A stretch of 64,000 nucleotides of DNA from Nitrosomonas stercoris (GTDB lineage Bacteria; Pseudomonadota; Gammaproteobacteria; Burkholderiales; Nitrosomonadaceae). Below the pieces are notes generated by a model that had not been told where the DNA came from, did not search any database, and saw only the letters and a list, made by a program, of their open reading frames with translations. A program made the translations under genes and the position numbers. Positions 40,440 through 49,494 of the stretch are shown piece by piece. Location of the stretch: assembly GCA_006742785.1 (NCBI GenBank), contig AP019755.1:1674001-1738000 (forward strand), in the 5' to 3' direction. Within the stretch, counting starts at the first letter, position 1; every line of letters starts with the position of its first letter.

Positions 40440-41758
40440 ATACAACTGATTTTACACAGAAAAATAAAAAACAACTTATTGAGCGTATTTTGGGACGTAA
40501 GGTAAAAGCAAATAGTACGGACAGAAAAATTCGTTCTTCCCGAAGAGCTCATTCTTCAGTTCCGGATGCTTTTACTCGTTTTGATCGCCATCCAGGCTAC
40601 GAAAAAATGTTGATTCCCAAAGCGGCCTCAGAACGGTTGGGGCTGACTAATCCCTTTTTTCGAGTACATGAAGGGGTGGCTGGTGCTACCACACGCATTC
40701 AAGGGCGTGAATATATTAATTTCTCAAATTACAGTTATTTAGGCTTAGCAGGGCATCCATCGGTTAATGAGGCAGCTAAAGAAGCAATTGATCGTTATGG
40801 TACCTCTGCTTCTGCTAGTCGAATCGTCGCGGGCGAACGTCCTATTCAACGCGAGCTTGAGAAAGAACTGGCTAATTTGTATGGAGTGGATGACTGCATT
40901 GCTTTTGTTAGTGGTCATGCGACTAATGTCAGCACAATTGGCTATCTTTTTGGACCCAAGGATCTGGTGATTCACGATAGCCTTATTCATAATAGCGTGC
41001 TGCAAGGTATCCAACTATCAGGGGCAGCGCGCCGCTCTTTTCCGCATAATGAGGTGGATGCACTAGATCAGATTTTGACAGAAATTCGTGGACAGTTTGA
41101 ACGCGTCTTGATTGTGGTGGAAGGTATTTACAGTATGGATGGCGATTTTCCTGATTTACCAGCTCTGGTTACCATCAAGCAACGCCATCAAGCTTTTTTA
41201 ATGGTGGACGAAGCGCATTCCTTGGGGGTCTTGGGAAAAACCGGTAAAGGATTGCATGAGTATTTTGCTGTATCCGGTAAGGAAGTTGATATCTGGATGG
41301 GTACATTAAGCAAAACATTAGCCGGCTGTGGCGGCTATATTGCTGGCGAACGTGCTTTGGTAGAACATCTTAAATATGCCGCGCCAGGGTTTGTTTATAG
41401 TGTTGGTATGGCACCTCCGCTAGCAGCAGCTTCATTGGCCGCATTGCGTATCATGCAACAAGAGCCTGATCGAGTGACGCGTTTACAAAAGAATGGCCAG
41501 TTGTTTTTGGAGACAGCCAAGAAGAACGGATTCAATACCGGTTCCTCACAAGGGTTTGCGATCATCCCTGCGATTACTGGTAGCTCAATTAAAGCAACTA
41601 AACTTTCCAATAAATTGTTTGAACAAGGCATCAACGTACAGCCGATTATCTATCCGGCGGTTGAGGAGCGAGCAGCGCGGCTCAGATTCTTTTTATCAGC
41701 AATGCATACCGAACAAGCTATTCAGCATGTGTGTGAAACAGCAGGAAAGTTGCTCTAA
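40436..41758 (+). CDS. Alpha-oxoamine synthase (BioF/KBL/SPT family)
   Basis: A 440-residue PLP enzyme of the family including 8-amino-7-oxononanoate synthase and serine palmitoyltransferase. It decarboxylatively condenses an amino acid with an acyl thioester. Visible features: NYSYLGLAGHPSV, SASASRIVAGERPIQRELE, VDEAHSLGVLG (Asp258, His261) and the PLP lysine in GTLSKTLAGCGGY (Lys293). An extra basic N-terminal stretch of about 45 residues is absent from BioF. The ATGA overlap with the PKS and the lack of biotin genes argue against BioF and for offloading the PKS chain as an amino-ketone. The substrate amino acid cannot be read from sequence. Confidence 0.9.
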   Translation: MNTTDFTQKNKKQLIERILGRKVKANSTDRKIRSSRRAHSSVPDAFTRFDRHPGYEKMLIPKAASERLGLTNPFFRVHEGVAGATTRIQGREYINFSNYSYLGLAGHPSVNEAAKEAIDRYGTSASASRIVAGERPIQRELEKELANLYGVDDCIAFVSGHATNVSTIGYLFGPKDLVIHDSLIHNSVLQGIQLSGAARRSFPHNEVDALDQILTEIRGQFERVLIVVEGIYSMDGDFPDLPALVTIKQRHQAFLMVDEAHSLGVLGKTGKGLHEYFAVSGKEVDIWMGTLSKTLAGCGGYIAGERALVEHLKYAAPGFVYSVGMAPPLAAASLAALRIMQQEPDRVTRLQKNGQLFLETAKKNGFNTGSSQGFAIIPAITGSSIKATKLSNKLFEQGINVQPIIYPAVEERAARLRFFLSAMHTEQAIQHVCETAGKLL

Positions 41759-41770
41759 TCTGACTGCAGT

Positions 41771-42961
41771 ATGAAAACCAGGCAAATCCTGATTAAAAGA
41801 TTATCGTTACTTCTCGTATTGAGCTTTGTACTGATTTTATCGGGTTGCTCTACATTTCCAGGCTGGATGTCGTCAAGTGGTGCTAGTCGTGAACAGATAC
41901 AGCAAAGCCATACAGCTGAAAGTGTTGAAGGTATCCAACTGATCGATGTCAATAATGAATTAGCACAGCAACTTGCTGCTGCTAAAGTACTAGATCGGTT
42001 TACAGATGTGTATCCGACTGAAGTGGCCAGTGATTATATTGTTAATCCTGGTGATGTGATTGAAGTCTCTGTTTGGGAAGCACAACCTGCCATGTTGTTT
42101 GGTGCAGTGGTACTTGATCCGCAAGCGGGAGCGACTACCACACGTGTGGTTACCTTTCCTGAGCAGATGGTGACATTGAATGGCACCATTACCATGCCAT
42201 TTGCCGGTCGAGTGCCTGTGCTGGGACGAACTACTCAGCAAATCGAGACAGATATTGTGAAGCGGCTCACTGGCAAAGCCAATTTACCACAAGTTCTGGT
42301 GCGTATTATTCAGAACAATACCGCCAATGTGACTGTAGTGGGAGAGGTCAATCAGAGTACTCGGATGCCGTTGACTCCCAAAGGAGAACGTTTGTTAGAT
42401 GCATTGGCTGCGGGTGGAGGTGTGAATCAACCTATTAATCGCATGGCCATCCAACTTTCTCGGGATAATCACACCGCTACCATGCCGCTCGATGTAGTAA
42501 TTCGCGAACCGCAACAAAATATTGTTCTGAAACCTGGTGATGTGATTACTGCACTGTTTCAGCCACTGAGTTTTTCCGTGCTGGGTGCAACCGGCAAGAA
42601 CGAAGAGATATTTTTTGAAGCACAAGGTATTTCTCTGGCGCAGGCTTTAGCACGTTCAGGTGGACTGATTGACAATCGTGCTGATGCTCGTGGCGTATTT
42701 GTATTCCGCTTTGAAGATGCAAGTTTAGTTACATCTGGTAGTGCAATTGAAGATGCGATACGAGGCACAGTGCCGGTGGTGTACCAGGTTGATCTGCGTG
42801 ATCCAACTTCTTTTTTTACCATACAGAATTTCCCGGTGCAAAATCGGGATGTGATTTATGTGGCTAACTCACCAGCGGCTGAGTTTGAGAAATTTATGCG
42901 GCTACTGATGGTGACGCTCAATCCAGCAGTCACTGCCAACAGAACCTTGTTATTACCTTAA
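41771..42961 (+). CDS. Outer-membrane polysaccharide export lipoprotein (OPX, CtrA/KpsD-like)
   Basis: A 396-residue OPX protein. The N-terminus is a lipoprotein signal with lipobox LSGC (Cys26). The polysaccharide-export domain follows: YIVNPGDVIEVSVWEAQP, GTITMPFAGRVPVLGRTTQQIE, then SLBB-like repeats (VTVVGEVNQSTRMPLTPKGE, FSVLGATGKNEEIFFE, SLAQALARSGGL). Such proteins form the outer membrane exit channel for capsule export. It starts 12 bases after the alpha-oxoamine synthase, and its stop overlaps the next ATG by one base. Confidence 0.93.
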   Translation: MKTRQILIKRLSLLLVLSFVLILSGCSTFPGWMSSSGASREQIQQSHTAESVEGIQLIDVNNELAQQLAAAKVLDRFTDVYPTEVASDYIVNPGDVIEVSVWEAQPAMLFGAVVLDPQAGATTTRVVTFPEQMVTLNGTITMPFAGRVPVLGRTTQQIETDIVKRLTGKANLPQVLVRIIQNNTANVTVVGEVNQSTRMPLTPKGERLLDALAAGGGVNQPINRMAIQLSRDNHTATMPLDVVIREPQQNIVLKPGDVITALFQPLSFSVLGATGKNEEIFFEAQGISLAQALARSGGLIDNRADARGVFVFRFEDASLVTSGSAIEDAIRGTVPVVYQVDLRDPTSFFTIQNFPVQNRDVIYVANSPAAEFEKFMRLLMVTLNPAVTANRTLLLP

Positions 42962-43755
42962 TGGCTGATTCTTCAACTGCGCGCAACCCGATAGCGATTA
43001 CACTTGCCGTTTGGAAGGCGATTTTTTTGCGTGAGGCGCTTGAGCGATTATTTGATATGCGCGCCGCGTGGCTATGGTTAGTGATGGAGCCATTGATGCA
43101 TATGGGGTTTTACGCATTCATTTATTCGGTTATCAGAATGCGTGATGTAGGAGGAGCTGATATTGTCATCTGGATCGTAGTGGGTATGTTAGGATTTTTC
43201 CTGTTTCGACGCACAGCAGACCAAGTAACCCATGCAGTGGATTCCAACCAGCCATTATTTGCGTATCGACAAGTCAAGCCATTTGATGCCGCCTTTATGC
43301 GTGCTGCGCTGGAGTGTTTTCTGATGCTGATTGTATCTATTATCATCCTGTCTATTGCTGCGTTATTGGGCCATTTTGCTCCTCCAGATGATATATTATT
43401 GATTTTAATGGCATTTTCAGGGTTGTGGCTGTTTGGTTTTAGCTATGGCTTGATTGCTTCGGTTGCTATGCGTTTAATTCCGGAAATGAAGCACATTCTG
43501 AAAATCTTGATGTTGCCTCTCTATATTATCTCCGGTGTGATCTGGCCGCTGCACCTCATTCCCCAGCCTTATCAGGATTGGCTCATGATTAACCCGATCG
43601 CGCATGGTGTGGAGCTGGTACGTGCTGGATTTGTTGCACGTTACTATGTTATACCTGGCACTGATTTAGGTTATCTGTATGGTTGTGGCATTGTCAGTTT
43701 ATTTGTAGGGCTGGTGCTGTATCGCCGTTTTGATGCGCAGTTAATAATGAAATGA
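42961..43755 (+). CDS. Capsule-type ABC transporter permease (KpsM/CtrC-like)
   Basis: A 264-residue ABC-2 type inner membrane protein with about six hydrophobic segments. The start (WKAIFLREALERLFDMRAAW) and LMLPLYIISGVIWPLHLIPQ with the following NPIAHGVELVRAGF are diagnostic of the KpsM/Wzm branch that exports capsular polysaccharide on a lipid carrier. It overlaps both neighbours (one base upstream, four bases downstream), indicating coordinated expression with the ATPase. Confidence 0.93.
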   Translation: MADSSTARNPIAITLAVWKAIFLREALERLFDMRAAWLWLVMEPLMHMGFYAFIYSVIRMRDVGGADIVIWIVVGMLGFFLFRRTADQVTHAVDSNQPLFAYRQVKPFDAAFMRAALECFLMLIVSIIILSIAALLGHFAPPDDILLILMAFSGLWLFGFSYGLIASVAMRLIPEMKHILKILMLPLYIISGVIWPLHLIPQPYQDWLMINPIAHGVELVRAGFVARYYVIPGTDLGYLYGCGIVSLFVGLVLYRRFDAQLIMK

Positions 43756-44414
43756 TTGTGGTGCAAAATGTACACAAACGTTACCGCACAAGACATGGTG
43801 TAGGGCCCTGGGTGCTATCTGGCATTAATTTAACGATTCCTAAAGGTGTCAATATTGGTTTGGTGGGTCCGAATGGTGCCGGTAAATCAACTTTGTTGCG
43901 CTTGATTGGTGGTATTGATTATCCGGATAAAGGTAAGATTAAGCGGCGTTGCCGGGTTTCCTGGCCAATGGGACAGGGTGGACTGGAAGCTACTCTGACT
44001 GGACGACAGAACGCCAAATTTGTATGCCGGGTGCATGGGCATCAGAGTGACCTGGCTGATCGTTTGGCTTTTATCCAGGATTTTACTGAATTAAAAGACG
44101 CTTTTGATAAACCTGTATACACTTATTCATCTGGCATGCGTTCACGTTTGCAATTTGGTTTGTCATTGGCGTTTGATTTCGATGTCTATATTTCCGATGA
44201 AGTGACTGCAGCGGGAGACGCCGCTTTTCGCAAAAAAGCTGCTCAAGCATTTAAATCCATGGCGCATAAAGCTGGATTGATTATGGTAGCGCATAGCGAA
44301 GGTACTTTGAAGCAATTTTGCCAGCAAGGTATCTGGATTCACCAAGGCAAAGCGTACTGGTTTGATCGAATTGAAGATGCTCTAAAAGCCTACAAGGACA
44401 GCACTAAAAAATGA
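43752..44414 (+). CDS. Capsule-type ABC transporter ATPase (KpsT/CtrD-like)
   Basis: A 220-residue ABC ATPase with Walker A GPNGAGKST at 39-47, ABC signature region YSSGMRSRLQFGLSLA, and the Walker B/D-loop DVYISDEVTAAGDAAF typical of KpsT. It lacks the C-terminal carbohydrate-binding extension found in Wzt proteins, so it is the capsule (KpsT) rather than the O-antigen-specific type. Four-base ATGA overlaps tie it to the permease before and the co-polymerase-like protein after. Confidence 0.94.
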   Translation: MIVVQNVHKRYRTRHGVGPWVLSGINLTIPKGVNIGLVGPNGAGKSTLLRLIGGIDYPDKGKIKRRCRVSWPMGQGGLEATLTGRQNAKFVCRVHGHQSDLADRLAFIQDFTELKDAFDKPVYTYSSGMRSRLQFGLSLAFDFDVYISDEVTAAGDAAFRKKAAQAFKSMAHKAGLIMVAHSEGTLKQFCQQGIWIHQGKAYWFDRIEDALKAYKDSTKK

Positions 44415-45523
44415 CGAAAGGCTTAACCTTTACTACTTTGTTTCATTATGCAGTGCGCATGGTTTTCGTAACGGCAATATTCACCTCTATTTATTGGCTA
44501 CTATTTGCCTCAGATCGCTATGTGTCGGAAGCTAATATTATCATTCGCAAAACAGACTCGATTGCCGCACCCACACCGGATATTTCTATGTTAATGGCAG
44601 GCCTTTCTGGTACAGATCGAGCTGATCAGTTTTTGTTGCGAGAATATCTTTTGTCAGTAGACATGCTCAAAATACTGGATGCAGCGCTTGATCTGCGCTC
44701 ACATTACAGTGATTGGCAACATGATGTAGTGTCACAAATGTGGCTCAGAGATGTTTCCATGGAATGGTTTCATCGTCATTTTCTAGCGCGCACCAGCGTT
44801 GAATATGATGATTTTGCTGGTGTGCTGCGTGTACAGGTACAAGCTTATGATGCGCCAACAGCACAAGCTATTTCCAGTATGATGGTTGCAGAAGGTGAGC
44901 GCTATATGAATCAGCTAGATCATGAATTGGCACAGGCTCAAGTGGATTTTTTGGTTACCCAGGTCAAGGAAGCGCAGCAGCGTTTGCAGGAAGCAAATCA
45001 GACGTTGCTCAAATTTCAGAATGAAAAAAATCTGCTGTTTCCGGAAATTACTGCTGAAGGAATCAACGCGCTGATTTTCAAGTTGGAAGAGCAACGTGCT
45101 CAGCTGCAAACCCAATTGGCAGCACTGCCTAAAAATCTGGATCGAGATCATCCCAACATTACCATGCTGAAACAATCTTTAGCAGCTATTGATCGCCAGA
45201 TTAAACAGGAGAAAGCCAGATTAACTAACAACGTAACCAGTGACACTACGTTGAATACTGTCTTGGAAGAATTCCAGTATTTACAGATGGAAGTTGAATT
45301 TACCCGGGAAATTTATAAAACAGCCTTGGCAGCCCTTGAGAAGGGGCGCATTGATGCTACTCGCTTGCTGGAGAAGGTTTCAGTATTGCAGTCCCCCACC
45401 TTGCCAGAATATCCGATGGAACCTCGTCGCGTTTACAATACATTTGTTACCTTGCTATTGGCGTTGATCGTATCCGGGATTTTAAAATTACTGGAAGCCA
45501 TTATTTTGGATCATGTGGATTAA
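44411..45523 (+). CDS. Capsule export inner-membrane protein (KpsE/CtrB-like PCP-3)
   Basis: A 370-residue membrane-fusion-like protein: an N-terminal membrane helix (about 15-32), a periplasmic alpha/beta part (YVSEANIIIRKTDS, LREYLLSVDMLKILD), a long coiled coil (about 160-285), the family ending LQSPTLPEYPMEPRRVYNT and a second membrane helix (about 340-362). These proteins bridge the ABC transporter to the outer membrane channel. Order here is OPX-permease-ATPase-PCP, the same components as ctrABCD. Confidence 0.92.
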   Translation: MTKGLTFTTLFHYAVRMVFVTAIFTSIYWLLFASDRYVSEANIIIRKTDSIAAPTPDISMLMAGLSGTDRADQFLLREYLLSVDMLKILDAALDLRSHYSDWQHDVVSQMWLRDVSMEWFHRHFLARTSVEYDDFAGVLRVQVQAYDAPTAQAISSMMVAEGERYMNQLDHELAQAQVDFLVTQVKEAQQRLQEANQTLLKFQNEKNLLFPEITAEGINALIFKLEEQRAQLQTQLAALPKNLDRDHPNITMLKQSLAAIDRQIKQEKARLTNNVTSDTTLNTVLEEFQYLQMEVEFTREIYKTALAALEKGRIDATRLLEKVSVLQSPTLPEYPMEPRRVYNTFVTLLLALIVSGILKLLEAIILDHVD

Positions 45524-45578
45524 TTTATTTGGTCACATAAGGAAAATTGATCATCTTTAATTTGCTAAGAAAATAACC

Positions 45579-47450
45579 ATGAATACACAGACGAATGAGC
45601 ATCGCTTGCAAGAGCTAGAAGAAGAAAATGAATTGCTGTTACTGCAACTACATCAAGTACAAGAAGAATTAGAGCGCTATTATCTGCGCAATCAGGAACT
45701 GGAAAAGAGGGGGGTTGCATTAAATATAAATAGTAATGCTTCCACTTCCGTGCATGGCTGGGTAGATGAACAAGTGCCAGAAACATTAGCAGAAACCGCA
45801 CGTTTGAATACTTTACTCACTACACAAACCTATTTACAGCGCATTGAGTCAACTCGTGCGTTAAATGCTAGGTTGGGTAATATGCTGATACAAAGTGCCT
45901 CTCAAGGGGGCAGTTTATTATCTGTTCCTGGCAAGTTATTGAAAATCTGGCGTGAATCTGAAAAAGATGCAATACCGGCTGCTTTGGGTGGAAAAAGCGG
46001 TGATAAAGTGATTGCTGTGTACCGAAAAGGAGGGTTGGAAGCAGTGAATGGTTTGCTTACCGGTATCAATGCTCCCGTGGTTAAAGCGAATATTTATACT
46101 TTGCTAGCGCGGCAGCTACGCAATGAAGATTGGGAAATGACGGCTCGGCTGGCTCGTTTGGCTTACGAAGAAGATCCACGTCCTTATCGCTTGAAATGGC
46201 TGGCTTTTCGTTTGTATGAAGCGGGGGAGATTGCTGAAGCAGACGCTATGCTCGCGTTATTGCCAGAAGATACTTCGTTTAGTGATTCTGAGTTGCGACA
46301 ACAAGATCAAATTCGTTATGAAGCCAGCAGTATTCGCTTGCGTGAAGCCAAACAAAAAACAGATTTTGATCATCGTCGACAAGCTGTTGAAAGCCAACTT
46401 AAACAGCTACGACAGGAGCATGCCACCCAAACGAATTTAGCAATAGAACGTCAGCAGCAGATTGAAACCTTGCAACGCGAACAAGCGCAACTGGAGCAAG
46501 AAAAAGAAAGTTTAGGAAAGCGACATAAAGAAGCAGTACAACTGGTTGAATCGTATAACAATGACTTGGCGATATTGCGGAAAGAAAAGGCCGAATTAGT
46601 AAAAGAAATTGAACAGTTCAAACAAAGCACAATACAAAAAGGTGAAGAAAATGAACTGTTGCTTACTCAGCTTCATCGCGCACAAGAAGAGTTGGAACAC
46701 TTCCATTTAGACAAAAAACGTTTTGAACAAGAAAAAAATTCCTGGGCAAAACAACAGAAAGAGATCGAGGAGTTGGTGGCAGTACGTGACCGTGAAATAG
46801 AAAAATTAAAACAAATACAAGCCCACCTGGAACAAGAAAAAGTTGTACTGATAAAACATCATGAGGATGCCAGAGAGTTAACAAACGCGCGTGATCGCGA
46901 AATAGGAGAATTGAAACAAGGGCAAACTCAATTGGAGCAAGAAAAGGTTGTGCTGGCGAAGCATCATGAAAAAGCCAGAGAATTAATTAGCGCACGCGAT
47001 CGCGAAATAATAGAATTAAAACAAATCCAAAATAAGTTGGAGCAAGAAAAGATTGTGTTAACGAAGCATCATGAGAAGGCCAGAGAGTTGATAAGTGAGC
47101 GTGATCGAGAAGTAGGAGAATTGAGGCAAACGCAAGTTCAGTTAGAGCTAGAGAGAGCAGAGTTAGCTAAACATCATGAAAAGGCTAGAGAGTTAATAAC
47201 TGTACGTGATAGTGAAGTTGAAAAATTACAGCAGGAGAAAATTGCTTCGACAAAACAGCTGGAAGAAGCTGACAAACTGGCTGCTGCACGACTTAAGCAA
47301 ATTGGTGAACTGCAGAAACAAATACAAAACTACCAAGCAAGCGAAACAGAGCTGGCGTCTCGTCAACAAATGATGCAAGAAGAAATGGTACGTGCTGAAG
47401 CGCAGATTGATTTGATCAAGGATCTGCTACTGCAAGAAGCTGGAATATGA
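45579..47450 (+). CDS. Long coiled-coil protein with 35-residue tandem repeats
   Basis: The 623-residue protein has no signal peptide or membrane segment, so it is probably cytoplasmic. Residues 10-45 form a coiled coil containing NELLLLQLHQVQEELE; a near copy, NELLLTQLHRAQEELE, recurs at about 358-373. Residues about 85-250 are helical and TPR-like (ARLARLAYEEDPRPYRLKWL). From about 391 to 555 there are between four and five tandem 35-residue repeats, consensus KHHEKARELISARDREIGEL then KQxQxxLEQEKVVLA. It starts 55 bases after the export operon and is probably its last gene. I recall the ENELLLLQLHQVQEELE segment from proteins near surface-polysaccharide loci, but I do not know a function. 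It could be a scaffold for the export complex. Confidence 0.8.
   Translation: MNTQTNEHRLQELEEENELLLLQLHQVQEELERYYLRNQELEKRGVALNINSNASTSVHGWVDEQVPETLAETARLNTLLTTQTYLQRIESTRALNARLGNMLIQSASQGGSLLSVPGKLLKIWRESEKDAIPAALGGKSGDKVIAVYRKGGLEAVNGLLTGINAPVVKANIYTLLARQLRNEDWEMTARLARLAYEEDPRPYRLKWLAFRLYEAGEIAEADAMLALLPEDTSFSDSELRQQDQIRYEASSIRLREAKQKTDFDHRRQAVESQLKQLRQEHATQTNLAIERQQQIETLQREQAQLEQEKESLGKRHKEAVQLVESYNNDLAILRKEKAELVKEIEQFKQSTIQKGEENELLLTQLHRAQEELEHFHLDKKRFEQEKNSWAKQQKEIEELVAVRDREIEKLKQIQAHLEQEKVVLIKHHEDARELTNARDREIGELKQGQTQLEQEKVVLAKHHEKARELISARDREIIELKQIQNKLEQEKIVLTKHHEKARELISERDREVGELRQTQVQLELERAELAKHHEKARELITVRDSEVEKLQQEKIASTKQLEEADKLAAARLKQIGELQKQIQNYQASETELASRQQMMQEEMVRAEAQIDLIKDLLLQEAGI
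46749..47244 (+). repeat. In-gene tandem 105-bp repeats
   Basis: Successive HHE(K/D)ARELI blocks begin at residues 427, 462, 497 and 532, exactly 35 codons (105 bases) apart, preceded by a degenerate unit. The unit length and phase are constant although bases have diverged, which points to old duplications kept by selection on the coiled coil. Confidence 0.85.
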
Positions 47451-47562
47451 TGTCGATCATTTTTGTTGAGTGATGTGATGTCGTTTTGATTGTTGCTGTT
47501 TATGTTTATGGGAAGTTTATAGAGAGGTTTGCGACGATTCCAATGGTGTTTTCGTTTTACAA

Positions 47563-48501
47563 ATGGGTATGCTGACAGATACTTTATCTAGAAAATCTGT
47601 ATATAACGCAAATAAATTGCGTAAACGGCTAAGACGTCTTGCCGGAACTGCGATTGCTGATTTTAATATGATTGAAAGTGGCGACCGGGTCATGGTGTGC
47701 TTGTCTGGCGGCAAGGATAGCTATGCATTACTAGATATTTTGCGTAATTTACAAGCGCATGCCCCACTTGATTTTGAGTTGATTGCTGTCAATCTGGATC
47801 AGAAGCAGCCGGGTTTTCCTGAGCATGTACTTCCCGACTATTTGTCAAAAATAGACATGCCTTTTCGTATCGTGGAGCAAGATACGTATAGTGTTGTTAA
47901 ACGGGTGATTCCTGAGGGAAAAACTGCTTGCAGTTTGTGTTCGAGACTGCGTAGAGGAGTATTGTATCGGGTTGCCACTGAGCTAGGAGCAACCAAGATT
48001 GCATTAGGCCATCATCGTGACGATATTTTGGAAACTTTCTTTCTGAATATGTTTTATGGTGGCAAGTTAAAAACCATGCCGCCCAAGTTAGTCAGTGATG
48101 ATGGTCATCATGTTGTGATTAGACCTTTAGCATATTGCAAGGAAAAAGACCTGGCTGCATATGCTCAACTGGTCCAGTTTCCTATTATTCCTTGTAATTT
48201 ATGTGGTTCTCAACCCAATTTGCAACGACAGGTCATCAAGGAGATGTTGCAACAATGGGATAAAAAACATCCTGGTCGACTTGAAACAATGTTTACCGCG
48301 CTACAAAACGTACAACTTTCACATTTGGCTGATACCAAGCGTTATGATTTTGTTGGCATCAAGCCACATGGAATTGCAACAGAAGAGGGTGATAAGGCAT
48401 TTGACGAGGAGATTTTTCCTGATATTCCAGCAACGGCACAAGTCAATGATGATAGTCTCGCATCTTCGTGGGAAGAGAGATTGAATAATAATGAGATATA
48501 A
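47563..48501 (+). CDS. ttcA: tRNA 2-thiocytidine(32) synthetase
   Basis: A 312-residue PP-loop ATPase with SGGKDS at 48-53, the cysteine pair in [10 protein letters not shown] and a further CNLCGSQ motif. These are the Fe-S cluster and ATP features of TtcA, which thiolates C32 of some tRNAs. [20 protein letters not shown] is the conserved family block. It is probably independent of the export operon, from which it is separated by 112 bases, and converges with lipA. Confidence 0.95.
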   Translation: MGMLTDTLSRKSVYNANKLRKRLRRLAGTAIADFNMIESGDRVMVCLSGGKDSYALLDILRNLQAHAPLDFELIAVNLDQKQPGFPEHVLPDYLSKIDMPFRIVEQDTYSVVKRVIPEGKTACSLCSRLRRGVLYRVATELGATKIALGHHRDDILETFFLNMFYGGKLKTMPPKLVSDDGHHVVIRPLAYCKEKDLAAYAQLVQFPIIPCNLCGSQPNLQRQVIKEMLQQWDKKHPGRLETMFTALQNVQLSHLADTKRYDFVGIKPHGIATEEGDKAFDEEIFPDIPATAQVNDDSLASSWEERLNNNEI

Positions 48502-48540
48502 CGTTCGATAGTAGATCGTTCAAAATTCTAGTATCCGTAA

Positions 48541-49485
48541 TTATTCAATCCCAGCTTCATGTGCTTGTTGATCAGCGTGATAGCTGGAGCGTACCATAGG
48601 ACCACAGGCGGCATGACTGAAACCGAGCTGTGTTGCAATGCGCTCAAATGATTTGAAGTCTTCAGGTGAAACATAACGCATGACTGGATGATGGCCCTTG
48701 CTGGGTTGTAGGTATTGGCCAATAGTCAACATATTAACTTGATGCGCACGCAGATCTTGCATCACTTCAATAATTTCTTCATCTGTTTCTCCTAACCCTA
48801 ACATCAAGCCAGATTTTGTCGGAATGTGTGGGAAAGCTGCCTTGAAATCCTGAAGCAAGCGTAGTGAGTGTACATAATCTGCACCGGGCCGGCACTGTTT
48901 GTACAGGCGAGGCACAGTTTCCAGATTGTGATTCATAACATCTGGTGGAGCAACTGATAATTTCTCCAATGCTTTCTCCAATCGGCCACGAAAATCCGGT
49001 ACTAGTATTTCAATACGTGTTTGGGGAGATTGGGCGCGGATTGCTTGAATACAGTCAGCGAAGTGCTGTGCGCCGCCATCTCTGAGATCATCACGATCCA
49101 CACTGGTGATAACGACGTAATTTAGCTTGAGTGCAGCAATCGATGTGGCCAGATGCATAGGTTCATTGGGATCTGGTGCAAGCGGACGCCCATGTGCAAC
49201 GTCGCAGAAGGGGCAGCGTCGAGTGCATAAATCACCTAGTATCATGAAGGTAGCAGTGCCACGTCCAAAACATTCACCAATATTGGGACAAGAAGCTTCT
49301 TCACAAACAGTATGCAATTTGTTTTCGCGCAGCAATCGTTTTACTTCGTGATATCGCTGACTATTGGGAGAGCGTACTCGGATCCAGGAAGGTTTGCGCA
49401 ATAACTGTTCGGATTGTTCCAGATCAATTTTGATCGGATTACGTGCTGTTTTAGCGGCGCCTCTTTGGTGTGTATCAGTAGCCAT
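48541..49485 (-). CDS. lipA: Lipoyl synthase
   Basis: A 314-residue radical SAM enzyme inserting sulfur into octanoyl groups on lipoyl proteins. Both clusters are visible: the auxiliary Fe-S motif [12 protein letters not shown] (Cx4Cx5C) and the radical SAM motif CTRRCPFC (Cx3Cx2C), plus the C-terminal RSSYHADQ serine region. It is the last gene of the dacA-dat-ybeD-lipB-lipA run and begins nine bases after lipB ends. Confidence 0.97.
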   Translation of the reverse strand: MATDTHQRGAAKTARNPIKIDLEQSEQLLRKPSWIRVRSPNSQRYHEVKRLLRENKLHTVCEEASCPNIGECFGRGTATFMILGDLCTRRCPFCDVAHGRPLAPDPNEPMHLATSIAALKLNYVVITSVDRDDLRDGGAQHFADCIQAIRAQSPQTRIEILVPDFRGRLEKALEKLSVAPPDVMNHNLETVPRLYKQCRPGADYVHSLRLLQDFKAAFPHIPTKSGLMLGLGETDEEIIEVMQDLRAHQVNMLTIGQYLQPSKGHHPVMRYVSPEDFKSFERIATQLGFSHAACGPMVRSSYHADQQAHEAGIE

Positions 49486-49494
49486 GAGTGACGA

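Noticed and set aside
40436..41758. Biotin synthesis BioF
   Set aside because: No bioA, bioB, bioC or bioD nearby, an ATGA overlap with a PKS, and an extra N-terminal extension; the family alone cannot exclude it but context does not support it.
46749..47244. Regular 105-base repeats as a possible CRISPR or satellite array
   Set aside because: Units are contiguous, in frame and diverged at the DNA level without unique spacers; they are coding coiled-coil repeats.
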